This document shows, piece by piece, positions 16,016 to 25,092 of a DNA stretch of 34,525 bases (position 1 is the first letter of the stretch; each line of letters starts with the position of its first letter). The notes under the pieces were generated by a model. The model was not told where the DNA came from and searched no databases. It worked only from the letters and a program-made list of their open reading frames with translations. The position numbers and the translations under genes were made by a program. The stretch covers positions 1-34,525 of the forward strand of contig NTJY01000008.1 in NCBI GenBank assembly GCA_002457245.1, written 5' to 3'. Source of the DNA: SAR92 bacterium MED-G29. Its GTDB lineage: Bacteria > Pseudomonadota > Gammaproteobacteria > Pseudomonadales > Porticoccaceae.

Positions 16016-18610
16016 ATGCGTTTAAAAGTATTTATTTTATATTTCACTGTATTTCTCCTTTTTAGCTCCTTATCTTCAACGATTACTGCCTCTAAGTATG
16101 ATGTGGATGGGAATGGCTTGGATGATGCTCTAACTGATGGACTGCTAGTCTTGCGGCATGAATTTGGACTGACAGGAGAAACACTGACAGCGGGGGCGTT
16201 GGCGCCAGATGCGACGGTAACCAGTCCAGAGGCTATAGCTAATTTTATCGATCAAAGGGTCTCAGTATTTGACCTTGATGGCAATGGCTCTCTCGATGCC
16301 TTGACCGATGGCTTGCTGTTATTGAGGCACCTATTTGGTTTATCAGGTGATGCGATGACCAATGGTGTGATCGGTTTCGGCGCGACAAGAACAAATTACG
16401 ATCAGATTAAATCGCATATCGATACGGCTGCTGTTCCTGATCCTTTGAGATTCGTTTATCAGACAAAATGTACTATGGATTATCAAGGAAACGAGATTTG
16501 CTTTTCAAAAGATGATGCAGGTTTTCAAGATGTTCTAGTCGGTGGTGGCATTGGTGGACAAGCAGGACAGGTATCATTCAGATTCACTGATTATGGGACC
16601 ATTAAAGTTCAAACAATAATAGATCAGTGGCCTGATGGAGAGGTTTTCGAAGATTCAGATGGAAATAAGAGTTTCTCCATAAATACTTATGATGGTTACC
16701 TTCAAAACCGCGTTCCAGATGGAATTGATTTTGATAACTTAGATAGTGCATCTAGAGTCGCTCGCTGGGCGGCTCCAGGAGTTGTCCAAGTGTTTGGAGA
16801 TGTTTGTATGCTGAACCAAAATGGATCAGTTGACTGGCGCTTTGCCTCATACCCCAGAACTGGATTTTTCATTGCACCTAATCTAATTATTACTGATCTG
16901 AAAGGTACTACTACATTTGCGGAAAAATCTGATGGCGGAGGTTTTTGGGCAGGAGGAGTTACGCCTTCGCCATTTCCTCCACATGATCCCTATACCTGTG
17001 AAAGTTTTGTTGATTTGAATTTTTCCGGTGTCAATGGTATCACCTTTGAGGTGGGTGCAGGTCCCATTATTCAAACGTTTGATGGTACTTGGGGCGCGGG
17101 ATCTGTTGTTGCCAGCAATGACAATTTTGCCATCATCAAACTAACCTCTGGAAGTAAAAATAAGAATATATTTGTTGCTGATTGGCAGGCATGGAATTCC
17201 ATAGAGAAAAAAATATCTTCCCTTCAACTGGCACTGGAGGGATCCGCCCGAGAAAGTAGTGTGTTGACTCTCCATCATCCTGATTTCGCTCGAGATGCTG
17301 GCGGTTGGCACGCCACGACCGCGGATATTATTAACAACTGTGAGAGCGACTTCTATTTTGGTGATTTTGGTGCAGGCGCATCCGATGTCTACGCAGTAGA
17401 TTTTTGGTCGGATGCCGGAAGCTTAGGCGCACCGATTATTGATCTCAATGGCTATGTTGTGGGAATGGTGAAGGGTGACTACTTCGATACGCCAGATGAT
17501 TGCTATGGAATTGAGCATCCGGGAAAGAATAATTCACTCGGTGTTTTAAGTACATTTTTCGCAGATCCAAAACAGTCGACTATCGCTATTGGCAGCCAAG
17601 ACTTACGAGAATTTATTGCAAGCTATGATAATGGGTTAGAGGTCATTTCTAACTCCAGTACCCCTTCTGTGATAGCAAATCCCGATTGGCCTATTAGCGG
17701 GAATACCCTAGCGACCACTAACTATGAAGTGATTGACTATGGAGATGATTTTACTGTGTCGGGATTTCCAATTAGTCAATCAGATTCGCTTGCTTTTGAT
17801 ACTGCGAAGCAAGGCACGGTTATGTATATTCGAGCTAATGGATGCACAAATTGTGACGCTGGAGACCTTACCGAGGACTTTAGTGACTCATGTATTTGTA
17901 CGGGGTTCGCTGTGAGCAGGAATCTTATTGTTGTTAATGATCACTGCGTGACCAGTATGTTCCCCGGTGATCAGACAACTTTCAAAACATATCAGGGCCA
18001 GGTTGTAAATGCGAGGCTTGTCAATCGGTCAGGCTTAGATGTCGGCAATGTATATAGACCATTGCTGACATATCCTGCATGGAATGATACAGAGGGGTCC
18101 CATCGAGGAGATGTTGCTTTGTTGAGGACTGATCAGGAGATGGATTTGGAACCAATTGAATTTGCGGATTCGAGTTTGCTTGTCCGGAGGGAACCGCTAA
18201 TTACTGTGGGTCATCCGGCTCTGATGTTGAGATCAGGGCCATATGTAACAAGCGCAGGCGCGTTTATTGGACTAAATATGGATGAGCGTTCAACGCTTCA
18301 TTACACATTGCCAGCAGCGCCGGGGGCTAGTGGATCCGGAGTGTTTGATCTTAATGGTCGGTTAGTGGGGCAGATAGCTTATGGTGGGACAGGTTACCAA
18401 GCAGCTCAGGAGACATGGTTGAAGTCTGAGTTTAATAAGCAGGCCACGGAAATTGCTCCATCAGACGTACTCTTTGATCTTCAGCCCAGACCTTTTTTAA
18501 TAGGGCCTAAAGTGCAAGTAGGTTTAGGAGCCTCTACCTCAGGCGCTTCGAGTAACTATATAAAGGATCTCATTGATTACTGGGCGCCAGGGGAGCTACC
18601 AAGTCAATAA
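16016..18610 (+). CDS. Secreted protein with two EF-hand/dockerin-like repeats, a degenerate trypsin-like domain and an active trypsin-like domain
   Basis: 864 residues. Residues 1-25 are a signal peptide (hydrophobic core FILYFTVFLLFSS, cleavage probably after Ala25). Two repeats follow at about 29-60 and 86-115, each with a DxDGNG calcium loop and then ALTDGLL-LR--FGLSG, a dockerin-like pattern frequent in marine gammaproteobacterial exoproteins. A trypsin-like domain (about 595-795) has a complete triad: His643 in NDHCV, Asp699 in GDVALLR, Ser772 in PGASGSGVF; paired cysteines fit an extracytoplasmic enzyme. An earlier copy (about 255-490) shows the same framework, but all three triad positions are changed: Lys296, Asn370 and Leu470 by manual alignment. 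The start has no good ribosome-binding site. The second domain is probably an active protease and the first a binding or regulatory pseudoprotease (inference). Confidence 0.85.
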   Translation: MRLKVFILYFTVFLLFSSLSSTITASKYDVDGNGLDDALTDGLLVLRHEFGLTGETLTAGALAPDATVTSPEAIANFIDQRVSVFDLDGNGSLDALTDGLLLLRHLFGLSGDAMTNGVIGFGATRTNYDQIKSHIDTAAVPDPLRFVYQTKCTMDYQGNEICFSKDDAGFQDVLVGGGIGGQAGQVSFRFTDYGTIKVQTIIDQWPDGEVFEDSDGNKSFSINTYDGYLQNRVPDGIDFDNLDSASRVARWAAPGVVQVFGDVCMLNQNGSVDWRFASYPRTGFFIAPNLIITDLKGTTTFAEKSDGGGFWAGGVTPSPFPPHDPYTCESFVDLNFSGVNGITFEVGAGPIIQTFDGTWGAGSVVASNDNFAIIKLTSGSKNKNIFVADWQAWNSIEKKISSLQLALEGSARESSVLTLHHPDFARDAGGWHATTADIINNCESDFYFGDFGAGASDVYAVDFWSDAGSLGAPIIDLNGYVVGMVKGDYFDTPDDCYGIEHPGKNNSLGVLSTFFADPKQSTIAIGSQDLREFIASYDNGLEVISNSSTPSVIANPDWPISGNTLATTNYEVIDYGDDFTVSGFPISQSDSLAFDTAKQGTVMYIRANGCTNCDAGDLTEDFSDSCICTGFAVSRNLIVVNDHCVTSMFPGDQTTFKTYQGQVVNARLVNRSGLDVGNVYRPLLTYPAWNDTEGSHRGDVALLRTDQEMDLEPIEFADSSLLVRREPLITVGHPALMLRSGPYVTSAGAFIGLNMDERSTLHYTLPAAPGASGSGVFDLNGRLVGQIAYGGTGYQAAQETWLKSEFNKQATEIAPSDVLFDLQPRPFLIGPKVQVGLGASTSGASSNYIKDLIDYWAPGELPSQ

Positions 18611-18758
18611 TCTGAGTCAATGAAGCTCAATAAAGCAGTTTCCTCAAAGATCTATTTAATTGATGTGCATGATGGATTAGCGCCAGAAAGACCCTTATGA
18701 TGACTTCAGTTTAACGTTCTCAAGAAAATTAGGTCAATGGAGCGATGGATCGATCTCT

Positions 18759-18974
18759 ATGAAGGTTCTAAAACTTATTGCGGCGCAGCTGGTGTCTCCG
18801 TTTCTTCGCGAAGAAATAAAAACTCGTTCTAATTTGTTACGAGATCCTTATGGACTTGTAGCTAAGGATGGCTTTCGTGATTTGCTTTACGCTGCAAGAG
18901 ATGGGCAGGTCATAGATATCGCGTCAATAAAAAAAATAAATCTACCTAAAGAATTTTTTTTGGGAGTTCAGTGA
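18759..18974 (+). CDS. Small protein of unknown function coupled to an alpha/beta hydrolase
   Basis: 71 residues, rich in Lys/Arg/Asp/Leu, with no signal peptide or membrane helix. It contains LLRDPYGLVAKDGFRDLLYAARDGQVID. I do not recognise it. Support for coding comes from context: its TGA stop overlaps the ATG of the hydrolase (TGATG), a usual sign of translational coupling, and the reading frame fills most of the gap after the protease gene. The ribosome-binding site is poor (GGAG about 15 nt upstream). It may be a real small protein or an upstream leader ORF for the hydrolase. Confidence 0.5.
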   Translation: MKVLKLIAAQLVSPFLREEIKTRSNLLRDPYGLVAKDGFRDLLYAARDGQVIDIASIKKINLPKEFFLGVQ

Positions 18975-19885
18975 TGGCTGATGATACAGATCAAGAGGCT
19001 GATACTAAGTTCGTAACTGCTAATGGAATTAGAATGGCTTATCGTGAGCATGGCAATGCTGATGATCCAGTTCTAATGCTTGTTGCAGGAATCTACAATC
19101 AGTTAATCCGTTGGCCTGATGAGTTGATAGATCTGCTAGTTGAGCGGGGATTTAGAGTGATTCGGTTTGATAACCGAGATATTGGTCTAACTGAAAAAAT
19201 GGCCGGGCAAAAAGCACCATCTGTCATCAGAATCACTATGAAACTGCTCTTTGGAGTGCCAGTGAATGTGCCTTATTCTCTGGATGATATGGCTAAAGAT
19301 ACGGTAGGCCTAATGGACTCTTTAGAAATTGATAAGGCCCATATTGTTGGTATGTCAATGGGCGGTATGATTGCCCAACTTGTAACCATCTTATTTCCTG
19401 AGCGAGTACTCTCCTTGACCTCCATTATGTCAACTACAGGAGCTTTTGGAAAAGGAAAGGCCTCTTTGCAGGTTGCTCGACAAATGGTTGCCCCAATACC
19501 CAAAAACAGAACGGCGCTTGAGAATTCGGTAATTACTCGTCAAATGTTTGGCAGCCCAGCTTACCCTCAAACAGATGCAGAGGTTACAGCATCAGTAGCT
19601 GAAGAATTTAAGCGATCGAGTAATCCAGCGGGCTATTTAAGGCAAATGGCGGCTGTAAGATTAGCTCCTAGTCGAAATGAACAATTAAAAAAGGTTATTG
19701 TGCCAACCTTGATAATGCACGGAAATCAGGATCTCTTGGTTAACATAAGCGGAGGTGTTGAGACTAAGAAGTGCATTAGACATGCCAAGTTTGTCAGGTT
19801 TGAGGGTATGGGACATAATCTTCCAAGGGTTTTACTGCCTAAGTTTGCGGATTTAATTAAGGATATTGCCGTGAGTAAAGATTAG
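18974..19885 (+). CDS. Alpha/beta hydrolase
   Basis: 303 residues from the ATG that overlaps the preceding stop; a GTG one codon earlier is the alternative. The fold is canonical: VLMLVAGIYNQLIRWPDEL near the oxyanion region, GFRVIRFDNRDIGLTEK, the nucleophile elbow GMSMGG with Ser128, Asp253 in GNQDLLV and His281 in GMGHNLP. DNRDIGLT and the GMSMGGMIAQ elbow resemble the large group related to haloalkane dehalogenases, lipases and polyketide (aclacinomycin) methylesterases. The usual HG before the oxyanion hole is replaced by VAGI. No signal peptide is seen, so it is cytosolic. The substrate cannot be assigned. Confidence 0.85.
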   Translation: MADDTDQEADTKFVTANGIRMAYREHGNADDPVLMLVAGIYNQLIRWPDELIDLLVERGFRVIRFDNRDIGLTEKMAGQKAPSVIRITMKLLFGVPVNVPYSLDDMAKDTVGLMDSLEIDKAHIVGMSMGGMIAQLVTILFPERVLSLTSIMSTTGAFGKGKASLQVARQMVAPIPKNRTALENSVITRQMFGSPAYPQTDAEVTASVAEEFKRSSNPAGYLRQMAAVRLAPSRNEQLKKVIVPTLIMHGNQDLLVNISGGVETKKCIRHAKFVRFEGMGHNLPRVLLPKFADLIKDIAVSKD

Positions 19886-19954
19886 GTATGTAAAATAATC
19901 ACCAGCAGTTACCCATTTTTTGGGATTCAGTCCAGAAAAAGAGGAGAATTTATC

Positions 19955-21661
19955 TTGATAAAAAAACTGTATTATTTCCGGTTTTGCTTCTTTTTTATTT
20001 ATCTGAGCTTGACGAATATTAGTCTGGCCGCTGACAGAGTCACAGGTGAGACTTTTGCTCTGAGATCCCCCGTACTAGCCTCAAATGCTATGGCGGCGAC
20101 ATCTCAGCCTCTTGCTACACAAGTTGCCTTAGATATTATGAAGGGCGGGGGAAATGCAATTGATGCGGCCATTGCAGCAAATGCACTTCTGGGATTAGTG
20201 GAGCCGACTGGTAATGGGATCGGCGGTGATCTTTTTGCTATCGTTTGGGATGAAAAAACAAAACGTCTGTACGGCCTAAATGGATCGGGTAGGTCTCCAG
20301 AGTCGCTGTCTCTTGAATGGTTTAAAGATAATGGCTTTGATTCGATTCCTTCGCATGGGCCACTTCCTGTCACGGTACCGGGAGCGGTAGACGGATGGTT
20401 CATGCTTCATGAAAGGTTTGGCAAAAAGCCCATGAGAGAGTTACTACAGCCCACTATTGATTACGCAAGAGATGGATTCCCCGTTAGTCAACTAATTTCC
20501 TATTACTGGCAGCGATCTGTTCCTATTTTAAGCGAATTCCCTGGCTTCCTCACGCAATTCACAGATGATGGCAACGCTCCAAAGGAGGGTGATATCTGGA
20601 GGAATCCCTTTCTTGCCGGTACCTTGGAGCGCATAGCTAGTGGTGGCAGAGATGCCTTTTACAGAGGCGATATAGCGAAAACTATGGCTAACTATGTTCA
20701 AGAGAATGGCGGTTTTTTATCTTATGATGACCTGGAATCTCATTCTGGCAACTGGATTGACCCTGTGAGCATAAATTATCGTGGTTACGATGTTTGGGAG
20801 TTACCTCCAAATGGGCAGGGTATTGCCGCGCTGCAAATCTTAAATATTATGGAGTTATTTGATATCTCAGAAATGAAACATCAATCAGCTGAGTATGTGC
20901 ATTTGTTCACGGAGACTAAAAAAATAGTTTTTGAAGATCGCGCTAAATATTATGCGGATCCGGAATACAACAAGATACCAGTCGAGAAGCTTATTTCAAA
21001 GATATACGCAAAGGAAAGATCTAGACTTATTAACTTAGCTCAATCTAGCCCAGCGTATCCAGCTGGTAATTTGCTTGAGGATGGAGACACTATTTATCTA
21101 ACAACGGCGGACTCCGAGGGAAATATGGTGTCGTTGATTCAAAGTAATTATCGGGGTATGGGGTCAGGCATGACTCCGCCTGATCTTGGTTTTATTCTTC
21201 AAGATAGAGGCGAGATGTTTAGCCTTGAGGAAGGTCACTTTAACCAATTCGAGGGAGGCAAGAGGCCTTTTCATACGATTATTCCAGCGTTTGTGACTAA
21301 AGATGGTGAGCCTTGGATGAGTTTCGGCTTGATGGGTGGAGCTATGCAACCCCAAGGGCATGCCCAAATCATTATTAACATGATCGATTTTGGTATGGAT
21401 GTTCAGGCCGCTGGGGATGCTCCGCGTGTTCACCATACTGGATCCTCTGAACCCACTGGATCGACCATGAACAATGGAGGGATCTTGAATTTAGAGACAG
21501 GCTATCCTTATGGGACTATCCGAGAACTAATGCGGATGGGGCACCAAGTCCAGTTCGCCAATGGCCCCTATGGGGGTTATCAAGCTATATATCGGGCGAA
21601 AAATGGCGTTTATTGGGGTGCTTCGGAGAGTCGTAAGGACGGTCACGCGGCTGGCTATTAA
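19955..21661 (+). CDS. Secreted gamma-glutamyltransferase family protein (YwrD-like)
   Basis: 568 residues from a TTG start preceded by AGAGGAGAA at good spacing. A signal peptide ends near SLAA (about residues 1-25), so it is periplasmic. The Ntn-hydrolase GGT fold is evident: GGNAIDAAIAANALLGLVEP with GNGIGGD (87-93 region), VPGAVDGW, and the autocleavage site before Thr379 in EDGDTIYLTTAD. Here the classical QTTH reads DTIY, as in YwrD-type members, and is followed by QSNYRGMGSGM and LQDRG. The precursor would cleave itself into a large N-terminal and a small C-terminal chain. The family hydrolyses or transfers gamma-glutamyl groups from glutathione and related compounds; YwrD-type members can be weak on glutathione, so the true substrate is open. 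Confidence 0.92.
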   Translation: MIKKLYYFRFCFFFIYLSLTNISLAADRVTGETFALRSPVLASNAMAATSQPLATQVALDIMKGGGNAIDAAIAANALLGLVEPTGNGIGGDLFAIVWDEKTKRLYGLNGSGRSPESLSLEWFKDNGFDSIPSHGPLPVTVPGAVDGWFMLHERFGKKPMRELLQPTIDYARDGFPVSQLISYYWQRSVPILSEFPGFLTQFTDDGNAPKEGDIWRNPFLAGTLERIASGGRDAFYRGDIAKTMANYVQENGGFLSYDDLESHSGNWIDPVSINYRGYDVWELPPNGQGIAALQILNIMELFDISEMKHQSAEYVHLFTETKKIVFEDRAKYYADPEYNKIPVEKLISKIYAKERSRLINLAQSSPAYPAGNLLEDGDTIYLTTADSEGNMVSLIQSNYRGMGSGMTPPDLGFILQDRGEMFSLEEGHFNQFEGGKRPFHTIIPAFVTKDGEPWMSFGLMGGAMQPQGHAQIIINMIDFGMDVQAAGDAPRVHHTGSSEPTGSTMNNGGILNLETGYPYGTIRELMRMGHQVQFANGPYGGYQAIYRAKNGVYWGASESRKDGHAAGY

Positions 21662-21668
21662 GCCAGCC
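21649..21668. terminator. GC-rich hairpin at the ggt stop codon
   Basis: GGCTGGCT (21649-21656) and AGCCAGCC (21661-21668) form a perfect 8-bp stem with a 4-nt ATTA loop that includes the stop codon. It sits between convergent genes, so a terminator or barrier role is plausible, but no T-tract follows on either strand. Confidence 0.45.
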
Positions 21669-21680
21669 TGCAGAGATCAT

Positions 21681-22694
21681 CTATTGAGAATCCATTGTGA
21701 TGGAAATCTTTCCGAAGTGTTTATTCGCTATTTGATGCTGGAACGCAGCTGGGAGGTCAGCTAAATCAAAGCTATCGCTAATTATTGGCCGGATATCAGA
21801 GCTATTTAAATAATCAACCATTGCGAGTTGGGATTGGTGATTTGCCATTGCTACTCCGCTCAACGTAATTTGCTTCATGAAAATTCTTGGAAGGATAATT
21901 TCACTTACTGATGGACCACTTAGGACGCCTATTAGAGCTATGTGGCCTCCAAGTTTAGTTGCTCGAACTGATTCGCTGAATGTTCCGCCGCCGCCTACCT
22001 CAACAACGTGATCTACGCCAATGCCATTGGTTTTTGCCAGGACTGCCTTACCCCAAGCTATGTCCTTTTTATAATTGATGACTTCATCTGCCCCAAGTTC
22101 TTTAAGTTTCGCCATTTTTTCTTCAGAGGACGAGGTTGCAATTACCGTAGCCCCCATTGACTTTGCAAGTTGGAGTGCAAAAATCGAAACACCTCCAGAG
22201 CCTTGGATAAGCACGGTCTGTCCGGCTTTCAGTTGACCTCGCTCGACAAGCGCATGCCATGCCGTTAGGCCCGCGCAGGGCAGAGTTGCAGCTTCCTGCA
22301 TTGACCAGCCATTGGGCATTGCAGTTACTGATTTCTCCGAGATAGCGATATACTCAGTAGCGTACCCATCCTCGTTATCGCCAATAAAGCTCATCAATCT
22401 ATACTCGGGCTCCCCGTCAATCCAGTGGGGATAGCAGCAACTGATAATTTTGTCTCCAACGCTCCATTTAGTGACGTCAGGACCAACTTCTACGACCTCG
22501 CCAGCACAATCTGACAATATAACTCTTCCATCATCACTTGGTATATTGCCCAAGGCGACTAATAAATCATGGAAGTTGAGACTACTTGCTGAGACCTTTA
22601 TTAATATTTGATCTTTTAAAGGAGTTGGCCTATCTGAATTTACGAGGTTTAGATTTTCCAATCCACCGGGACTGGAGAGCTGCACTTTTCTCAT
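21681..22694 (-). CDS. Zinc-free MDR-family NADPH:quinone reductase/alcohol dehydrogenase-like oxidoreductase
   Basis: 337 residues. The N-terminal GroES-like domain includes KVSASSLNFHDLLVALG and SDCAGEVVEVGPDVTKWSVGDKI. The nucleotide-binding domain carries VLIQGSGGVSIFALQLAKSMGA (from about 162) and VVEVGGGGTF. The four structural-zinc cysteines of classical alcohol dehydrogenases are absent, and NFHD replaces the catalytic zinc Cys, pointing to the quinone-oxidoreductase-like or enoyl-reductase-like branch using NADPH. The gene is downstream of a TetR regulator on the same strand with 115 bp between, and two small palindromes lie in that gap. It converges with ggt. The substrate is probably an enone or quinone (family knowledge), not further resolvable. 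Confidence 0.88.
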   Translation of the reverse strand: MRKVQLSSPGGLENLNLVNSDRPTPLKDQILIKVSASSLNFHDLLVALGNIPSDDGRVILSDCAGEVVEVGPDVTKWSVGDKIISCCYPHWIDGEPEYRLMSFIGDNEDGYATEYIAISEKSVTAMPNGWSMQEAATLPCAGLTAWHALVERGQLKAGQTVLIQGSGGVSIFALQLAKSMGATVIATSSSEEKMAKLKELGADEVINYKKDIAWGKAVLAKTNGIGVDHVVEVGGGGTFSESVRATKLGGHIALIGVLSGPSVSEIILPRIFMKQITLSGVAMANHQSQLAMVDYLNSSDIRPIISDSFDLADLPAAFQHQIANKHFGKISITMDSQ

Positions 22695-22770
22695 AATAGG
22701 GAACCTACGTTGTTTTAGTTAGAAATTATACTCAAATTTCTTACCCACTACTGTCTTGCTTACAAGCTAT

Positions 22771-22805
22771 GATACGCCAGAGTATCGTGCGTGATCAGCA
22801 TCACG
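22771..22805. promoter_or_regulatory. Two adjacent palindromes upstream of the MDR gene, candidate operators
   Basis: GATAC-N6-GTATC (22771-22786) and CGTGAT-CAGC-ATCACG (22790-22805) lie next to each other, 76 bp or more before the MDR start and just after the tetR stop. Neither is followed by a T-tract. Site size and place suit a TetR-family repressor, but this is not demonstrated. Confidence 0.4.
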
Positions 22806-22809
22806 GGCG

Positions 22810-23499
22810 CTAACATGTCTCAATGAAAATATCTTCATTCTCAATTTTTAATAAGTTATGTGTCAACATTGCAACCAACATTTTACTATGAGCCTCAATG
22901 ACACTTTCTTTCCTACTAGCAAAGCCGAATAAATGTTTAAATTCATGCTCGCGAGCAAATATTGTTGAGCTAGCACTAATTAAAATATAGTACCAATGGG
23001 CAAAGTCGTCATCATTGAGTTTCAGAGCGTCAGAGATAAAGGGTTTCATTGCGTCCACCCCAGGTTTCATGAACGCACTGACTATATATTCAATTCGCCA
23101 AGAATCTTGCGCACCTTCTTGAGAAATCATTCTTGTCATTATTGGATATTCCGCTGCGAACCTAACATGAAAAGTTATCAGCCACTCTATGCCAGCCTGA
23201 GAGGATAGGTTGTTTAAAATTGAGATGTGTTCCTCACGTTTCGATTGGATGATGCTCCAGATTGAATCTACAACTCGCTTCCAAAAGTCCTTTTTACTGC
23301 CGAAGTGATAGATCAGCATGCCGCGTTTTACTCCGGCTTTGATTTCAATATCCCTTATTGAGGTGGCGTGATACCCTTTTTCTGCAAACATAGACGTTGC
23401 TACAGAAATCATACTTGACCTAGCTTTTTCGGTTCTAGCCTGCGGTCGCCTAGTTTGCTTGGATTTTGTTACAAGCTTGCCACCTTTGTTTGTAGCCAT
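22810..23499 (-). CDS. TetR/AcrR-family transcriptional regulator
   Basis: 229 residues. After a basic tail (about 25 residues rich in Lys, Arg and Thr) comes the TetR DNA-binding domain: ISVATSMFAEKGYHATSIRD, IEIKAGVKRGMLIYHFGSK, with the recognition helix near residues 56-66. The remaining 150 residues are helical and would bind an acyl-CoA or other small ligand and dimerise; their ligand cannot be read by eye. HVRFAAEYPIMTRMISQEG resembles regulators with a TetR_C-type ligand domain. It lies directly upstream of the MDR oxidoreductase on the same strand and may regulate it, itself or the lipid genes (inference). Confidence 0.9.
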   Translation of the reverse strand: MATNKGGKLVTKSKQTRRPQARTEKARSSMISVATSMFAEKGYHATSIRDIEIKAGVKRGMLIYHFGSKKDFWKRVVDSIWSIIQSKREEHISILNNLSSQAGIEWLITFHVRFAAEYPIMTRMISQEGAQDSWRIEYIVSAFMKPGVDAMKPFISDALKLNDDDFAHWYYILISASSTIFAREHEFKHLFGFASRKESVIEAHSKMLVAMLTHNLLKIENEDIFIETC

Positions 23500-23609
23500 G
23501 CAGCATCCCAGTAGATGAAGTCCTCAGCATCAGTATTAATCAATAGTGATTAGGTTACAACGATTACTTAAAATAATGGACATTCTCTTAGCCAAGGGCA
23601 GTCAAAGAA

Positions 23610-24632
23610 TCAACTATGAAGCTCACTGTTTAATTCAATGGCAGACAGGTTAGTTAGGCACTCAACTGCTCCGGTGACAGAGTTTCGGCGAAATAACAGG
23701 TCAGATTGCCCTGAGAGCTCACGGGCTTTTGCCTTCCTAACATCATTTTTATTATCATCCAAGACGGTGATGATTGTTCCACCAGTCACATACAATCCCG
23801 CCTCGATAGTACATCGGTCACCTAGGGATATCCCGGAACCAGAGTTAGCACCAAGAAGGCACTGACGACCCAGGGATATGACTTCGGTTCCACCTCCAGA
23901 TAGGGTTCCCATAATTGACGCGCCACCCCCTATATCCGATCCAGAACCACAAAATACACCAGCAGAGATCCTACCTTCCACCATATTTGGCCCCTCGGTA
24001 CCCGCATTAAAGTTGATGAACCCCTCATGCATGACGGTAGTTCCTTCACCAACATAGGCTCCGAGCCTGACTCGGCTGGTGTCAGCAATTCGTATACCCT
24101 TAGGAACAACGTAATCAACCATTTTTGGGAACTTATCCACACAGTCAATGATAAGAGGCTTCCCACTCAGCCTGGATTCCAGCATGCGCTCTGGGAGTTC
24201 CTCAATATCTATTGCGCCAAAACTCGTCCATGCAATATTCTTGAGCACACCAAAAATACCACTGATATCTGTTTGATGTGGTTTTACCAGGCGATGGGAC
24301 AAAAGATGCAACTTTAAGTACCCTTGAGGCACGGTCTTGGGCGAAAGATTTTTATCTTGTAAAACTGCAACAATACACTTGTCTGTTGTTTGTAAAGTCT
24401 TGATTACGCCGGCAAGTTCTTTAAAGTTGTTCGACTCCAGGGCGCTTACAAGTGAGCTGAGTTGCTCTGGAGAGGGTTCGATATCGCTACCGAGGTCAGA
24501 AAAGACAGAGCGCATAACCTTACTCATTTCGGGATCTAGATTTACCAGCGGAGCAGGGTAGTAAACTTCAAGCCACTCGCCTCGCGCGTTTTTTGTCCCT
24601 ACTCCTATTCCAAAAGTGTAAAGGCTGCTCAT
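23610..24632 (-). CDS. dapD: 2,3,4,5-tetrahydropyridine-2,6-dicarboxylate N-succinyltransferase, long form
   Basis: 340 residues, the long DapD typical of Pseudomonas-like bacteria rather than the 274-residue E. coli form. The C-terminal half is a left-handed beta-helix: VRLGAYVGEGTTVMHEGF, FNAGTEGPNMVEGRIS, GVFCGSGSDIGGGASIMGTLSGG, RQCLLGANSGSGISLGDRC, AGLYVTGGT. The N-terminal half (YTFGIGVGTKNARGEWLEVYYP) is characteristic of the long family. It succinylates tetrahydrodipicolinate with succinyl-CoA in the lysine/meso-diaminopimelate pathway, one step before DapC, whose gene is also in this window. It is 18 nt downstream of the ArsC-like gene and shares its operon. Confidence 0.95.
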   Translation of the reverse strand: MSSLYTFGIGVGTKNARGEWLEVYYPAPLVNLDPEMSKVMRSVFSDLGSDIEPSPEQLSSLVSALESNNFKELAGVIKTLQTTDKCIVAVLQDKNLSPKTVPQGYLKLHLLSHRLVKPHQTDISGIFGVLKNIAWTSFGAIDIEELPERMLESRLSGKPLIIDCVDKFPKMVDYVVPKGIRIADTSRVRLGAYVGEGTTVMHEGFINFNAGTEGPNMVEGRISAGVFCGSGSDIGGGASIMGTLSGGGTEVISLGRQCLLGANSGSGISLGDRCTIEAGLYVTGGTIITVLDDNKNDVRKAKARELSGQSDLLFRRNSVTGAVECLTNLSAIELNSELHS

Positions 24633-24650
24633 AAGATAACTCGTTAAAAA

Positions 24651-25013
24651 TTAATGATTAAAAATTGTTGAATAGAGCTCTGGTTTGAAACCTACTGTTA
24701 TTCTACCGTCATAATCTAAAACAGGTCGTTTTATGAGAGTGGGGTTTGCTAAGAGCAATTCAGCTATATTTTCTTGATTCACAGATTCTTTAATCGCTGA
24801 ATCTAGATTTCGCCAAGTTGTACCACGTCGATTTAAGAGGACATCAGAGTTAGTCATCTCTATCAATCGAACAACAGTCTTAAGATTTAGATCACCGGAC
24901 CTGAGATCATAGAAATCGTGAGCGTAACCTTGTTCACTTAGCCATTTTCTTGCTTTCTTCACACTATCGCAATTTTTAATACCGTAAAGCACTGTCATTT
25001 TTGCATTGCTCAT
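24651..25013 (-). CDS. ArsC/Spx-family (YffB-like) reductase
   Basis: 120 residues with a thioredoxin-like fold: TVLYGIKNCDSVKKARKWLSEQG at the N-terminus with the single cysteine Cys15 of the ArsC family, DLRSGDLNLKTVVRLIEM, NRRGTTWRNL and the conserved cis-proline region LIKRPVLDYDGRITVGF. YffB-type proteins resemble arsenate reductases but their reaction is not established. In many gammaproteobacteria this gene lies beside dapD or dapE, as here. The start ATG at 25013 is followed after five residues by another Met (MSNAKM), which is an alternative start. Function beyond a thiol-dependent reductase is not claimed. Confidence 0.9.
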   Translation of the reverse strand: MSNAKMTVLYGIKNCDSVKKARKWLSEQGYAHDFYDLRSGDLNLKTVVRLIEMTNSDVLLNRRGTTWRNLDSAIKESVNQENIAELLLANPTLIKRPVLDYDGRITVGFKPELYSTIFNH

Positions 25014-25092
25014 CGCCCTTGAACGTAAATTATACCAGCCTTTTTACTAAATGAATTAGTACCGAATTGAAGATTGACGATGATTAGCAGGG

